Position numbers and translations under genes: made by a program | In this document: positions 1 to 7,884 of the stretch, piece by piece | Position numbering within the stretch: position 1 is the stretch's first letter | How the letters are laid out: each line of letters begins with the position of its first letter | NCBI RefSeq assembly: GCF_000242895.2 | Contig: NC_021171.1 | Location: 3,072,001 to 3,136,000, forward strand | DNA from: Bacillus sp. 1NLA3E | GTDB taxonomy: Bacteria; Bacillota; Bacilli; Bacillales; Cytobacillaceae | Length of the DNA: 64,000 bases | Direction of reading: 5' to 3' | The notes under the pieces: generated by a model | What the model was told of the DNA's origin: nothing | The model's input: the letters and a program-made list of their open reading frames with translations, nothing else | Databases searched by the model: none

Positions 1-31
1 AGGGGTAGTGTCAATGACACCGCCCCTATTT
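1..31 (+). terminator. Hairpin terminator of a gene left of the window
   Basis: An inverted repeat (AGGGG..GTGTCA / TGACAC..CCCCT) spans bases 1-27 and is followed by a short T-rich run. It probably ends a plus-strand gene outside the window and isolates the downstream operon. The left edge may be cut. Confidence 0.6.
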
Positions 32-107
32 TGTTGCTTATATTTTTCCATTTATAGAAATCCTCAAAAATACAAAGAAATTTTAATAAAATCCTGTATA
101 TATTTAT

Positions 108-136
108 TTGAATTTTTAAAATATTATGAAAATAGT
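108..136 (+). promoter_or_regulatory. Possible sigma-A promoter of the aromatic oxidation operon
   Basis: TTGAAT at 108-113 and AATAGT at 131-136 are separated by 17 bases. Each hexamer matches 4 of 6 consensus positions. The site lies about 65 bases upstream of the first gene. It is modest and could be activator-dependent. Confidence 0.35.
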
Positions 137-149
137 TAGATAAGCTGTC

Positions 150-173
150 TTAGAAGAATAAAAACTTTTCTAA
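150..173. promoter_or_regulatory. Possible operator palindrome
   Basis: TTAGAA at 150-155 and TTCTAA at 168-173 form an inverted repeat with a 12-base spacer, between the candidate promoter and the first start codon. The position suits a repressor site, but in AT-rich DNA such a match is weak evidence and no regulator gene lies beside the operon. Confidence 0.25.
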
Positions 174-200
174 CAATATTTACTATTGGAGTTGATAAAA

Positions 201-1298
201 ATGAAAACAAAAGCTATTGTTACTCGAAATCAAGGCGAATTTAGTATGGAAGAAGTTACAATTCATGAACCAAAGGAGGAGGAAGTACTTATTCGAATTA
301 AAGCTGTAGGCGTGTGCCATACTGACTTGAGTGTTAAGAACGGTTCCATTCCCTGTCCAATGCCAATCGTTTTGGGGCACGAAGGTGCTGGTGTAGTTGA
401 ACAGGTAGGTGCAGCAGTTCAAGGAATAGAACCAGGAGATCACGTGCTTCTCTCCTACAGCACTTGTGGTAAATGTGATGCTTGTCTTCAAGGTAAACCT
501 TACGGATGTTCTAGTTTTGTTATGTTCAATTTTGGCGGGGTTATGCCCGATGGAACACGACGTATCGAAAAAGAAGGTGAAGAAATTTCCAGCTTCTTTG
601 GGCAATCTTCGTTTTCGGAATATTCCGTTACTAATTATCGTAATCTTGTTAAAGTCCCGAAAGACGTTCCACTTGAAACCCTAGCCCCGCTAAGCTGCGG
701 TATTTCAACAGGAAGCGGAGCAGTTATTAATAAGCTTAAACCAGAGCCTGGATCTAGCATTGCTGTTTTTGGTTGTGGTGCTGTTGGGTTGAGCGCTGTT
801 ATGGCAGCTAAGTTAAAGGGCTGCACAACCATTATTGCCATTGACATTAATGATAATCGATTAGAACTGGCTAAAGAATTGGGAGCTACTCATTCAATTA
901 ACAGTACTGAAGTTGAAAATGTCATTGGTAAAATCCATGAATTATCAAACGGCGGAGTAAATTATTCAGTTGAAACGAGTGGTTTGCCTCTAGTTTTACG
1001 ACAAGCTGTTGACAGCACTAAAGCGCTTGGAACAACTGCAGTTGTCGGTGCCCCCCCTGTCGGAACAACCGTAGAGTTAGACCACTTTGGAATTATATTA
1101 GAGAAAACAATTACGGGGGTCATCATGGGGAGCGGAGTTCCACAAATTTTTATTCCGCAATTAATTGAATTATATAAACAAGGCTTGTTTCCATATGACA
1201 AACTTATTAAAACGTATGATTTTAGTCAAATTGAGCAAGCTGCGGCAGATTCAAAGAGTGGAATCGCAATAAAACCAGTCATGCGAGTGTCTGAATAA
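201..1298 (+). CDS. Zinc-dependent alcohol dehydrogenase, aryl/benzyl alcohol type (XylB-like)
   Basis: This medium-chain zinc alcohol dehydrogenase of 365 residues would oxidise an alcohol, plausibly the one made by the membrane monooxygenase two genes downstream, to an aldehyde with NAD. Visible features are the catalytic zinc site (VCHTDL, GHEGAG), the structural zinc lobe CGKCDAC followed by a fourth Cys, and the nucleotide-binding GCGAVGLSA motif near residue 190. Length equals the benzyl alcohol dehydrogenase (XylB) class. ATG at 201 is preferred over TTG at 186 because TTGGAG at 186-191 is its ribosome site. It is first in a four-gene cluster with an aldehyde dehydrogenase, an oxygenase and a reductase. 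Class assignment is firm; substrate is inferred from neighbours. Confidence 0.88.
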   Translation: MKTKAIVTRNQGEFSMEEVTIHEPKEEEVLIRIKAVGVCHTDLSVKNGSIPCPMPIVLGHEGAGVVEQVGAAVQGIEPGDHVLLSYSTCGKCDACLQGKPYGCSSFVMFNFGGVMPDGTRRIEKEGEEISSFFGQSSFSEYSVTNYRNLVKVPKDVPLETLAPLSCGISTGSGAVINKLKPEPGSSIAVFGCGAVGLSAVMAAKLKGCTTIIAIDINDNRLELAKELGATHSINSTEVENVIGKIHELSNGGVNYSVETSGLPLVLRQAVDSTKALGTTAVVGAPPVGTTVELDHFGIILEKTITGVIMGSGVPQIFIPQLIELYKQGLFPYDKLIKTYDFSQIEQAAADSKSGIAIKPVMRVSE

Positions 1299-1412
1299 AC
1301 GGAGAAACTACTTTTTAAATCAACTAATACTCAATTTACCTAACTGTTTAAGATAATGAAAATTATGAAAGCGCTTCATAAACAAGATGGAAGCGACCTA
1401 GGAGGTAAACAA

Positions 1413-2858
1413 ATGAAAGAAACAGTAGAAAAGGTTGATTTATGGATTAATAATACTATTGTATCGTCTCATGACCAATTTGAAATTAGAGACCCTGGGC
1501 GTTTAAGTGATGTTGTTGCACAAGTTACGAAAGGTACTGTTGAGATTGCCAATATGGCTGTTGAAGCAGCTCATCGTGCATTCCTAACCTGGAGAAAAGT
1601 TGATGTTGCTGAACGAATAAATATGGTCTTGGCTGCTGCTGTTGCACTAGAATTAGAAATTCCACATTTAAGCACATTATTAGTAAGAGAACATGGAGGA
1701 TTATTGGGAGAAGCCATGACAGATCTGGGCTATGGTGTAGGAGTGACACAATTTACAGCAGGTATTGCTCAATCCTTTCTCGTTCCAGAAGTGATTGAGG
1801 ATGAAAATACTAGAATCGAAATAGCAAAAGTGCCTCGGGGCGTTACCGTCGCAATTGTCCCCTGGAATTTCCCAATCGTATTAACGATGATGAAATTGGC
1901 TCCAGCGTTAGTAACTGGAAATACAATCGTGGTTAAGCCATCCCCACTTGCCCCGGCAGCTATAACACAAGCTTTGAAAAAAATGGCTGCCGAATTACCT
2001 CCTGGAGTAATCAATGTGGTTACTGGCGACGGTGATGTTGGTGCAGCATTAACAAGTCATCCATTGGTTCGAAAAATTTCTTTCACTGGAGGCGTTCAAA
2101 CCGCAAAGCATGTCATGCGTGATTCTAGTTCCTCTATCAAAAACATAACTTTGGAATTAGGCGGGAATGACCCCGCTATCATTCTCGAAGATGCTAATAT
2201 TGCAGAGCTTATGCCCAATTTAGTCAGAGGAATTTTTACCAGATCCGGTCAAATTTGTTTTGCGGTAAAAAGAGTATATGTTCCAAAAAGTATTTATAAT
2301 CAATTTTTTGATACCATGTGCCAAGTGGTTGATGAAATAAAAGTTGGACATGGATTGGATCCTCAAGCAACTATGGGTCCTGTTAATAATAAAGTACAGT
2401 ATCAATTTGTTAAGGATTTAATTGAACAAGCCAAACAAAGTAACGCTACAGTTTGCGAATTAGGGAAAAAACTCTCCCCGGATGAGTGGAATAGTGGTTA
2501 TTACATCCTTCCAACTGTTGTACGAGATGTTGAACATTCGGCCAAAGTGGCTTGTTGTGAACAATTTGGTCCAGTAATTCCACTAATCCCTTATCAATCA
2601 GTAGACCAGGTGATTGAAATGGCGAATGATAGTGAATTTGGGTTATGTTCTTCTGTGTGGTCGTCAGATAGAAGTCACGCTCTTGAAGTAGCTCGTCAAA
2701 TTGAAGCAGGTAGTACCTTCATTAATAGTCATAATATCGAATCATTAGATGTACGAATGCCTTTTGGCGGGATCAAACAAAGTGGAATTGGCCGAGAGTT
2801 TTCAGAGGTAAGTTTAGCTGATTATATTGAATATCATGGGATTAGATATATGAAATAA
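1413..2858 (+). CDS. NAD(P)-dependent aldehyde dehydrogenase (benzaldehyde dehydrogenase-like)
   Basis: An aldehyde dehydrogenase of 481 residues that would convert the aldehyde from the preceding dehydrogenase to a carboxylic acid. It shows the NAD-binding PWNFP segment, the catalytic glutamate in LELGGNDP, the nucleophilic cysteine in SGQICFAVKRVYVP, and the C-terminal PFGGIKQSGIGRE signature. A strong GGAGG at 1401-1405 sets the start at ATG 1413, not the upstream ATG at 1356. Size and position fit a XylC-like role. A large hairpin follows the stop codon before the oxygenase gene. The family is certain; the aromatic substrate is inference from the cluster. Confidence 0.88.
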   Translation: MKETVEKVDLWINNTIVSSHDQFEIRDPGRLSDVVAQVTKGTVEIANMAVEAAHRAFLTWRKVDVAERINMVLAAAVALELEIPHLSTLLVREHGGLLGEAMTDLGYGVGVTQFTAGIAQSFLVPEVIEDENTRIEIAKVPRGVTVAIVPWNFPIVLTMMKLAPALVTGNTIVVKPSPLAPAAITQALKKMAAELPPGVINVVTGDGDVGAALTSHPLVRKISFTGGVQTAKHVMRDSSSSIKNITLELGGNDPAIILEDANIAELMPNLVRGIFTRSGQICFAVKRVYVPKSIYNQFFDTMCQVVDEIKVGHGLDPQATMGPVNNKVQYQFVKDLIEQAKQSNATVCELGKKLSPDEWNSGYYILPTVVRDVEHSAKVACCEQFGPVIPLIPYQSVDQVIEMANDSEFGLCSSVWSSDRSHALEVARQIEAGSTFINSHNIESLDVRMPFGGIKQSGIGREFSEVSLADYIEYHGIRYMK

Positions 2859-2885
2859 GTTTTCAATATAATTAAATCCACTTAT

Positions 2886-2916
2886 ACTCGGGTTCATTTT
2901 TAAAATGAATCCGAGT
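2886..2916 (+). other. Strong intercistronic hairpin without a T tract
   Basis: A near-perfect inverted repeat with about 14 paired positions (ACTCGGgTTCATTTT against its complement) lies between the aldehyde dehydrogenase and the oxygenase genes. No T run follows on the plus strand (next bases CCCTTGGG), so it is more likely an mRNA stability or processing element than a simple terminator. Confidence 0.5.
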
Positions 2917-3000
2917 CCCTTGGGTGAAGATTGAACGTTACCTTTAAATATATCTGTGTCTTATTCAAAGAAAGCAAAAATAGGAGAGGGGAAATATTGG

Positions 3001-4125
3001 ATGCTGGATCACTTAAGATATTATTGGAACACAATAATAGTTCTTGCTGCAATCTATGGGTATATTTTAGGAGGTCAATGGGTGTGGATTGGTTCTGTAG
3101 GAGTAATAGTCTTTTTGTTACTGGGCGATTTACTATTCGGTAAGGATGAAGCGAAAAGGAATATCAAATATCCTTGGATACCTAATTTTGTTTTATATCT
3201 TCATGTACCATTGATGTTCGTTCTTTATGGTGCTTATTGCTGGCGTATTCTACAAGGGTTCAATGAACCAAATACGGTTATGACTGTACTTGCTTATGCA
3301 GGATGTGTTATAACTGCTACATTTATGGGAGCAGTACCCAATGTTCCTATCTCTCACGAGTTGTACCACCAAAGGTCAATGGTAGGGAAATTTTTAGGAT
3401 TTACAGGCTCCGTATTTTGGGGAGATCCAATGCGCCTGCTTCCACATAATTATGGCCACCACAATGAGATTGGTATATGGTATAAAGATTCGGACACTGC
3501 TTATCGTGGAGAAAGTGTATACACCTTTGTGTTCCGAGCAACGTGGATGTCTTTCACTGAAGGTATAAAACTAGAAAAAGAGAATCAAAGTAAAAAGGGA
3601 CGGTCTCTTTTTTCATTGACAAGCAAAGTCACTAGATCAGTTTTATTATTAGCTCTATTAATTGGTGGGTTTTATTATTTTTCCGGTTGGTTTGGCACAG
3701 CTTTATGCATTTTATCTTTGGCATTAGCAAAGTTGCTGGTGGAAGTTTTCAATTATACTCAACACTACGGTCTTATTAGGACGGAAGGTGCACCTATTCA
3801 ACCAAATCATTCATGGGAGCATCGCTGGACCTTCAGTAGGATTGCAGGATTGGAAATCACGACTCATAGTGAACATCATCAAGATGCTTATATTCCCTAT
3901 TATGAATTGAAACCGAGTCAAATTGATAATAGAATGCCGTCCATTATCCTTTGTTTCTTAATGGCGCTTGTTCCGCCCCTGTGGTTTAAGTTTGTTAAAA
4001 CAAAACTAAAGAAAATGGACTTAAATTATGCCAATCCAGATGAGTTGGTTCTAGCTAGAAAAGCAAATGAAAAAGCTGGTTGGCCAAACTGGTTTGATGA
4101 TGTTAAAAAAGAAGGAATCACCTAA
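3001..4125 (+). CDS. Membrane di-iron alkyl/aryl monooxygenase, AlkB/XylM family
   Basis: An integral-membrane oxygenase of 374 residues that would hydroxylate a terminal methyl or alkyl group using O2 and electrons from the ferredoxin reductase encoded next. All histidine boxes of the AlkB/XylM group are visible: HELYHQ, HNYGHHNE, the family-typical NYTQHYGL, and HSEHHQDAY. Several hydrophobic segments surround them (residues about 8-40, 60-115, 215-250, 315-340). ATG 3001 is preferred to GTG 2956 because GGAGAGGGG sits at 2983-2991. Length matches XylM (about 370) better than AlkB (about 400). The partner is a two-domain reductase, as in XylMA, not rubredoxin. Alkane, toluene/xylene, cymene-like or terpenoid substrates all remain possible. 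Confidence 0.87.
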   Translation: MLDHLRYYWNTIIVLAAIYGYILGGQWVWIGSVGVIVFLLLGDLLFGKDEAKRNIKYPWIPNFVLYLHVPLMFVLYGAYCWRILQGFNEPNTVMTVLAYAGCVITATFMGAVPNVPISHELYHQRSMVGKFLGFTGSVFWGDPMRLLPHNYGHHNEIGIWYKDSDTAYRGESVYTFVFRATWMSFTEGIKLEKENQSKKGRSLFSLTSKVTRSVLLLALLIGGFYYFSGWFGTALCILSLALAKLLVEVFNYTQHYGLIRTEGAPIQPNHSWEHRWTFSRIAGLEITTHSEHHQDAYIPYYELKPSQIDNRMPSIILCFLMALVPPLWFKFVKTKLKKMDLNYANPDELVLARKANEKAGWPNWFDDVKKEGIT

Positions 4126-4202
4126 GGTAATGTTGTTATAAAAAAGCATATTTGACCATCAATACAATCTGTTTTTTATAAACACGAGAAGAGGAGATTT
4201 TC

Positions 4203-5276
4203 ATGGCTAATTTACTTTCTAGATTATTCAAGAAGAAAACACAGGAACCACTGTTAGTCGATGTAAAACCAAGTGGAGGGCAATTTACTGTACAGCCAAA
4301 CCAGACATTATTGCAAGGAGCGTTATCAACAGGAATACCCTTCCCCCATGATTGTAGAGTTGGGACTTGCGGCAAATGCAAATGCCGTTTAGTTGATGGA
4401 AATATAAAACCAAGCATGGATTTTTCCTACACGTTAAGCAGAGAAGAAATTGAACAAGGCTATATCCTTACTTGTCAATCATTTGTCAAAAGTAATCTAA
4501 CAGTACTGGTAGATTTGCCAGTAAAGATCCCTAATCATAAAATAAAATCTATCGATGGGATTATCGTTAATTCTATTCCTTTGACGCATGATATTCTCAA
4601 AATCACAATTGAACTGGAGGAAGGTATCACCTATGAAGCAGGACAATATGCCGATATTTCTGTTCCCGGCCTTACGGAACCACGCTCCTATTCATTTGCC
4701 AATGTGTCAAGTAATATAGGAAGTTCAGAGATTAGTTTTTTTATCCGCCACGTTCCAAATGGTGAAATGAGTGGGTGGTTCCATGAAAAGAATCGGATTG
4801 GTGAAAAAGTACAAATCACGGGTCCCTATGGCTCTTTCTATTTTCGAGATTCAACGGATCCAATTATATGTATTGCAGGTGGAAGTGGTTTAGCACCTAT
4901 AAAAGCAATTTTAGAACAAGTAGCCGAACTTGGGGAAAATACACCAGTATTATTTTTATTTGGAGCACGGACAAAAAAAGACCTTTATTGCTTGGATGAA
5001 ATTCACGAATTGATTTCATTCTGGAATGCACCTTTTCATTTTATCCCTGTATTGTCAGAAGAATCACTTGGAAGTGATTGGATTGGTGCTCGTGGTTTAG
5101 TAACCGATTATATTAAAGATTTTCCAGGTATTAGATTATCCTCATGTAAAGCATATCTTTGCGGCCCACCGGGAATGATCGATGCAGCGATTGGCAAGTT
5201 GAGCGACTATGGAATCAATAATAATCAAATCTTTTTTGACAAATTTTTGGACCGAAGTCATTTGAGTAGAAAATAA
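4203..5276 (+). CDS. Ferredoxin-NAD(P)H reductase component of the monooxygenase (XylA-like)
   Basis: A soluble electron-transfer protein of 357 residues. The N-terminal plant-type [2Fe-2S] ferredoxin domain (residues about 15-95) has Cys ligands in CRVGTCGKCKC and a later ILTCQS. A flavodoxin-reductase module follows, with FAD-binding RSYSFAN, the NAD-binding GGSGLAPIKAIL and the terminal CGPPGM motif. Fusion of ferredoxin and reductase in one chain is typical of XylA, BenC and related oxygenase reductases. It would carry electrons from NADH to the di-iron oxygenase encoded 77 bases upstream. A ribosome site (GAGGAG) precedes ATG 4203. It is the last gene of the cluster. Confidence 0.87.
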   Translation: MANLLSRLFKKKTQEPLLVDVKPSGGQFTVQPNQTLLQGALSTGIPFPHDCRVGTCGKCKCRLVDGNIKPSMDFSYTLSREEIEQGYILTCQSFVKSNLTVLVDLPVKIPNHKIKSIDGIIVNSIPLTHDILKITIELEEGITYEAGQYADISVPGLTEPRSYSFANVSSNIGSSEISFFIRHVPNGEMSGWFHEKNRIGEKVQITGPYGSFYFRDSTDPIICIAGGSGLAPIKAILEQVAELGENTPVLFLFGARTKKDLYCLDEIHELISFWNAPFHFIPVLSEESLGSDWIGARGLVTDYIKDFPGIRLSSCKAYLCGPPGMIDAAIGKLSDYGINNNQIFFDKFLDRSHLSRK

Positions 5277-5488
5277 TCATGCAAGGTATTAGATAATCCC
5301 TTATTAGAACCCGTTTCGGACAATCCAGATTATAATGAAAAATTCCCGAATAAGGATATTCTTTTAATAATTTATTAATCTGGTACGAATTTATTAAGTC
5401 TATATATAGGTTCATCGTTTTACGATTTCAGAATAATGAGACTTTATATATTAATTAACATAGGTTTGTTTATAAGGAGTAGATATCA

Positions 5489-5695
5489 ATGAATACAGCT
5501 TTAAACAATTTTAGAAAAAAAGAGTTAATAAATGAATTAGAGCATCAAAGAAATAATATGTACGTTTTATCATCATTGCAGGGATTTAAAAATCCACAAG
5601 TTATCAAAATTAGCCAAGAAATAGATAAGATTATAACTGTTTTTCAACTGGATAAGTTGAAAAAAGAGAAAAACAATAATATTGATAAACTGTAG
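5489..5695 (+). CDS. Spo0E-like aspartyl-phosphate phosphatase
   Basis: A 68-residue protein with the Spo0E family pattern: an N-terminal helix, a short turn (SLQGFKNPQV), then the signature SQEIDKII, close to the usual SQELD motif. Family members dephosphorylate Spo0A-P and delay sporulation. AAGGAG lies nine bases before ATG 5489, and a hairpin terminator follows, so the gene is probably monocistronic. It appears unrelated to the flanking clusters. The 212 bases before it are AT-rich and I see no firm promoter there. Confidence 0.8.
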   Translation: MNTALNNFRKKELINELEHQRNNMYVLSSLQGFKNPQVIKISQEIDKIITVFQLDKLKKEKNNNIDKL

Positions 5696-5728
5696 TTAAG
5701 TTTAATGTTAATTTTGTTGTTTTTTAGT

Positions 5729-5767
5729 AAAAAGGGCATCCCTGTAATACTAGGAATGCCCTTTTTA
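5729..5767. terminator. Bidirectional terminator between spo0E-like gene and yokU
   Basis: AAAGGGCATCCC and GGAATGCCCTTTTT pair around a short loop, with A/T tracts on both sides. It can stop the plus-strand spo0E-like transcript and the minus-strand kamA-yokU transcript. Confidence 0.8.
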
Positions 5768-5832
5768 TCGTACTACGTAGAGTAGAAAAATAGCACCCAT
5801 TTCTGAGCACCATTTAAAAGTTTGAAAGAATT

Positions 5833-6114
5833 TTAAGAAGAAAAATCAAAATAATTTCTCTTCAACAATCTAGGTAATTCCATAAGCTCTTTAAAACTTA
5901 TTGAATGTCCGATTAGCTTTGTATCCACTAAAAACAATTGATCTTCAATTTCTTTAATGATGTTGTCGGGCTGATACACCATGTCACATTCCTGGCAGAT
6001 AATCGCTGGTGTCATCGTAATTTCGATCGCCCTTGATCCATCAGGCAGCTCCCAGTAAACCGTGTTCTCTCCGCTGCTTGCGTTTCCTCCGCACCACTCA
6101 CATTTAATGTCCAA
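5833..6114 (-). CDS. yokU: YokU-type small zinc-finger protein
   Basis: A 93-residue protein with two CxxC pairs, CEWCGG at residues 5-10 and CQEC near residue 40, the arrangement of YgiT-type zinc ribbon proteins and of the Bacillus YokU family. Start is TTG at 6114 with GAAGGTGAT just upstream. It lies 33 bases after kamA on the same strand and shares its terminator, so it is likely co-transcribed with lysine 2,3-aminomutase. Its function is not known; the link to kamA is positional. Confidence 0.7.
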   Translation of the reverse strand: MDIKCEWCGGNASSGENTVYWELPDGSRAIEITMTPAIICQECDMVYQPDNIIKEIEDQLFLVDTKLIGHSISFKELMELPRLLKRNYFDFSS

Positions 6115-6147
6115 GACGAATCACCTTCTCATTTACTTTGATTTATT

Positions 6148-7548
6148 TTATTGATCTTCACTACCGATTGATTTTTGCTGTGCTTTAAATTTCTTTTCTT
6201 TTAATTCGTCCCGTTTTTCACGTTTATCCTTAAGAGAAGAATGTTGCGGGTCTTTCTGGTACTTTTGCCTTCTATCTAGACGATGAAGATTTTCCGGGAT
6301 GAGGTTGAATTTACTGTCATTCATGATAGCGGATATACCGACATTGGATTTGTACTTTTCATAATCAGGATACACACCTTTAAAGTAGCCTTCCGCTGTG
6401 CCGGGTATATAGTTTTGAGGCTCTGGGTAGGACGTTATCACACCTTCAAAATTCCGTAACACCACTTTATCCGCACTTTGTGAAATAAGATAATTTGGCT
6501 GTAACGCGATTTTTCCTCCTCCACCAGGAGCATCGCAAACAAAGGTTGGGACTGCATATCCAGAAGTATGACCCCTAAGGCCTTCAATAATTTCTAGACC
6601 CTTTGATACTGGAGCCCTAAAATGCCCGATCCCCTCCGATAAATCACACTGGTAAATATAATAAGGTCGAACTCTGATTTTAACGAGGTCATGCATTAAT
6701 TTTTTCATTATTGGTACACTGTCATTGATTCCAGCCAGAATCACGGACTGATTCCCGACAGGAACACCAGCATTTGCAAGCATTTCACAAGCACGTTTTG
6801 AATCTTCGGTAATTTCAATGGACGTATTAAAATGGGTATTTAACCAAATTGGATGATACTTTTTTAAAATAGTACATAAATTTTCGGTTATTCGTTGCGG
6901 AAAGACAACAGGGGCTCTAGTTCCAATGCGAATGATCTCTACGTGGTCAATTTCTCGAAGGTTTTTTAAAATATATTCCAAAATATTATCGTTAATTAAC
7001 AATCCATCCCCACCTGAAAGAAGTACATCTCTCACTTCATGGGTTTGCCGAATATAAGCAATTGCAGCATCAATTTGTTTTTTTGGAACCCCCATTCCTA
7101 TCTGACCTGAAAATCTCCTTCTTGTACAATAGCGACAATACATTGAACATTGATTCGTTACTAAAAAAAGAACCCGATCAGGATAACGGTGCGTTAAGCC
7201 TGGAACTGGGGAATCTTCATCTTCATAAAGTGGATCTTCTAGATCATACTTTGTTTTATTAATTTCTTTCCCAATCGGAACCGACTGCATGCGAATGGGA
7301 CAACGTGCATCATCGGGATTCATTAAGGATGCATAATAAGGAGTGATGTTTAAAGGGATGGTTTTAGTGGAAATTCTTACACCTTCTTCTTCAGCTGAGG
7401 TTAAATGAATGACTTTTTTCAAATCATCTAAAGTTCTAATCGTATTAGTGAGTTGCCATAACCAATCATTCCATTGTTCTTCTGTTACATCTTTCCATAA
7501 CTCGATATCCTTCCAATGCCGATTTGGTTTATATAAAGTTTGTTTCAT
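6148..7548 (-). CDS. kamA: Lysine 2,3-aminomutase (radical SAM)
   Basis: A radical SAM enzyme of 466 residues converting L-lysine to L-beta-lysine. The [4Fe-4S]/SAM motif CSMYCRYC is at residues about 134-141, followed by the RRRF typical of aminomutases. The glycine-rich PGGGGK segment near residue 345 carries the expected PLP lysine. The C-terminus has a charged, Lys/Glu-rich tail of about 40 residues. GGAGG at 7556-7560 selects ATG 7548 over the ORF start at 7566. A near-consensus sigma-54 promoter lies 35 bases upstream and a matching sigma-54 activator is encoded next door. With ablB beyond the activator, the product would feed N-acetyl-beta-lysine formation or lysine breakdown. Confidence 0.93.
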   Translation of the reverse strand: MKQTLYKPNRHWKDIELWKDVTEEQWNDWLWQLTNTIRTLDDLKKVIHLTSAEEEGVRISTKTIPLNITPYYASLMNPDDARCPIRMQSVPIGKEINKTKYDLEDPLYEDEDSPVPGLTHRYPDRVLFLVTNQCSMYCRYCTRRRFSGQIGMGVPKKQIDAAIAYIRQTHEVRDVLLSGGDGLLINDNILEYILKNLREIDHVEIIRIGTRAPVVFPQRITENLCTILKKYHPIWLNTHFNTSIEITEDSKRACEMLANAGVPVGNQSVILAGINDSVPIMKKLMHDLVKIRVRPYYIYQCDLSEGIGHFRAPVSKGLEIIEGLRGHTSGYAVPTFVCDAPGGGGKIALQPNYLISQSADKVVLRNFEGVITSYPEPQNYIPGTAEGYFKGVYPDYEKYKSNVGISAIMNDSKFNLIPENLHRLDRRQKYQKDPQHSSLKDKREKRDELKEKKFKAQQKSIGSEDQ

Positions 7549-7582
7549 GTGGATTCCTCCATTCAATCTGTATCATTATTAA

Positions 7583-7600
7583 ATGCAAGTTTTATGCCAA
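7583..7600 (-). promoter_or_regulatory. Sigma-54 (SigL) promoter of kamA-yokU
   Basis: On the minus strand the site reads TTGGCAT-N5-TTGCAT, matching the -24/-12 consensus TGGCAC-N5-TTGCA at nearly every position, including the key GG and GC pairs. It lies about 35 bases before the kamA start. A palindrome TGGT-N6-ACCA at about 7615-7628 is a possible upstream activator site. Confidence 0.8.
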
Positions 7601-7670
7601 GTGATAAGAAAGAATGGTATCTTAACCAAAATTGCACTTTTTATATTTGAAATCATCTTTTTAAAAATTA

Positions 7671-7856
7671 GGCTGTATTAAAGCTCAATGTTGATTTTTT
7701 GCGCAATGTTGATTGGAGTGGAAGGTGCGAGACTCCTGCGGGAGCAGCGGGACAGGTGAGACCCCGCAGGCGCTTTAGCGCCGAGGAGGCTCACCGCCCG
7801 CCCCGCGGAAAGCGAAGCGCCTGGAACGGAAATCAACACTCTAGATTAACAGAGCC
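7671..7856 (+). mobile_element. MITE-like element, copy 1 (GC-rich core)
   Basis: A 186-bp element starting GGCTGTATTAA and ending TTAACAGAGCC (inverted ends). It is flanked by near-identical 8-bp direct repeats: AAAAATTA at 7663-7670 and AAAAAATA at 7857-7864. The inner core, 7708-7837, is strongly GC-rich and bounded by inverted GTTGATT. It sits between the sigma-54 activator gene and the kamA promoter, where it could affect activator access. It encodes no transposase. Confidence 0.8.
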
Positions 7857-7884
7857 AAAAAATAAAGTGCCGATTATTCGGCAC
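7857..7884 (-). terminator. Terminator overlapping the activator stop codon
   Basis: GTGCCGA and TCGGCAC (7867-7884) pair around a loop containing the TAA stop of the regulator gene. On the minus strand a T-rich run follows at once. Confidence 0.75.

Noticed and set aside
4136-4417. Minus-strand open frame of 93 codons over the ferredoxin reductase start
   Set aside because: It is antisense to a clear [2Fe-2S] domain and lacks a ribosome site and homology.
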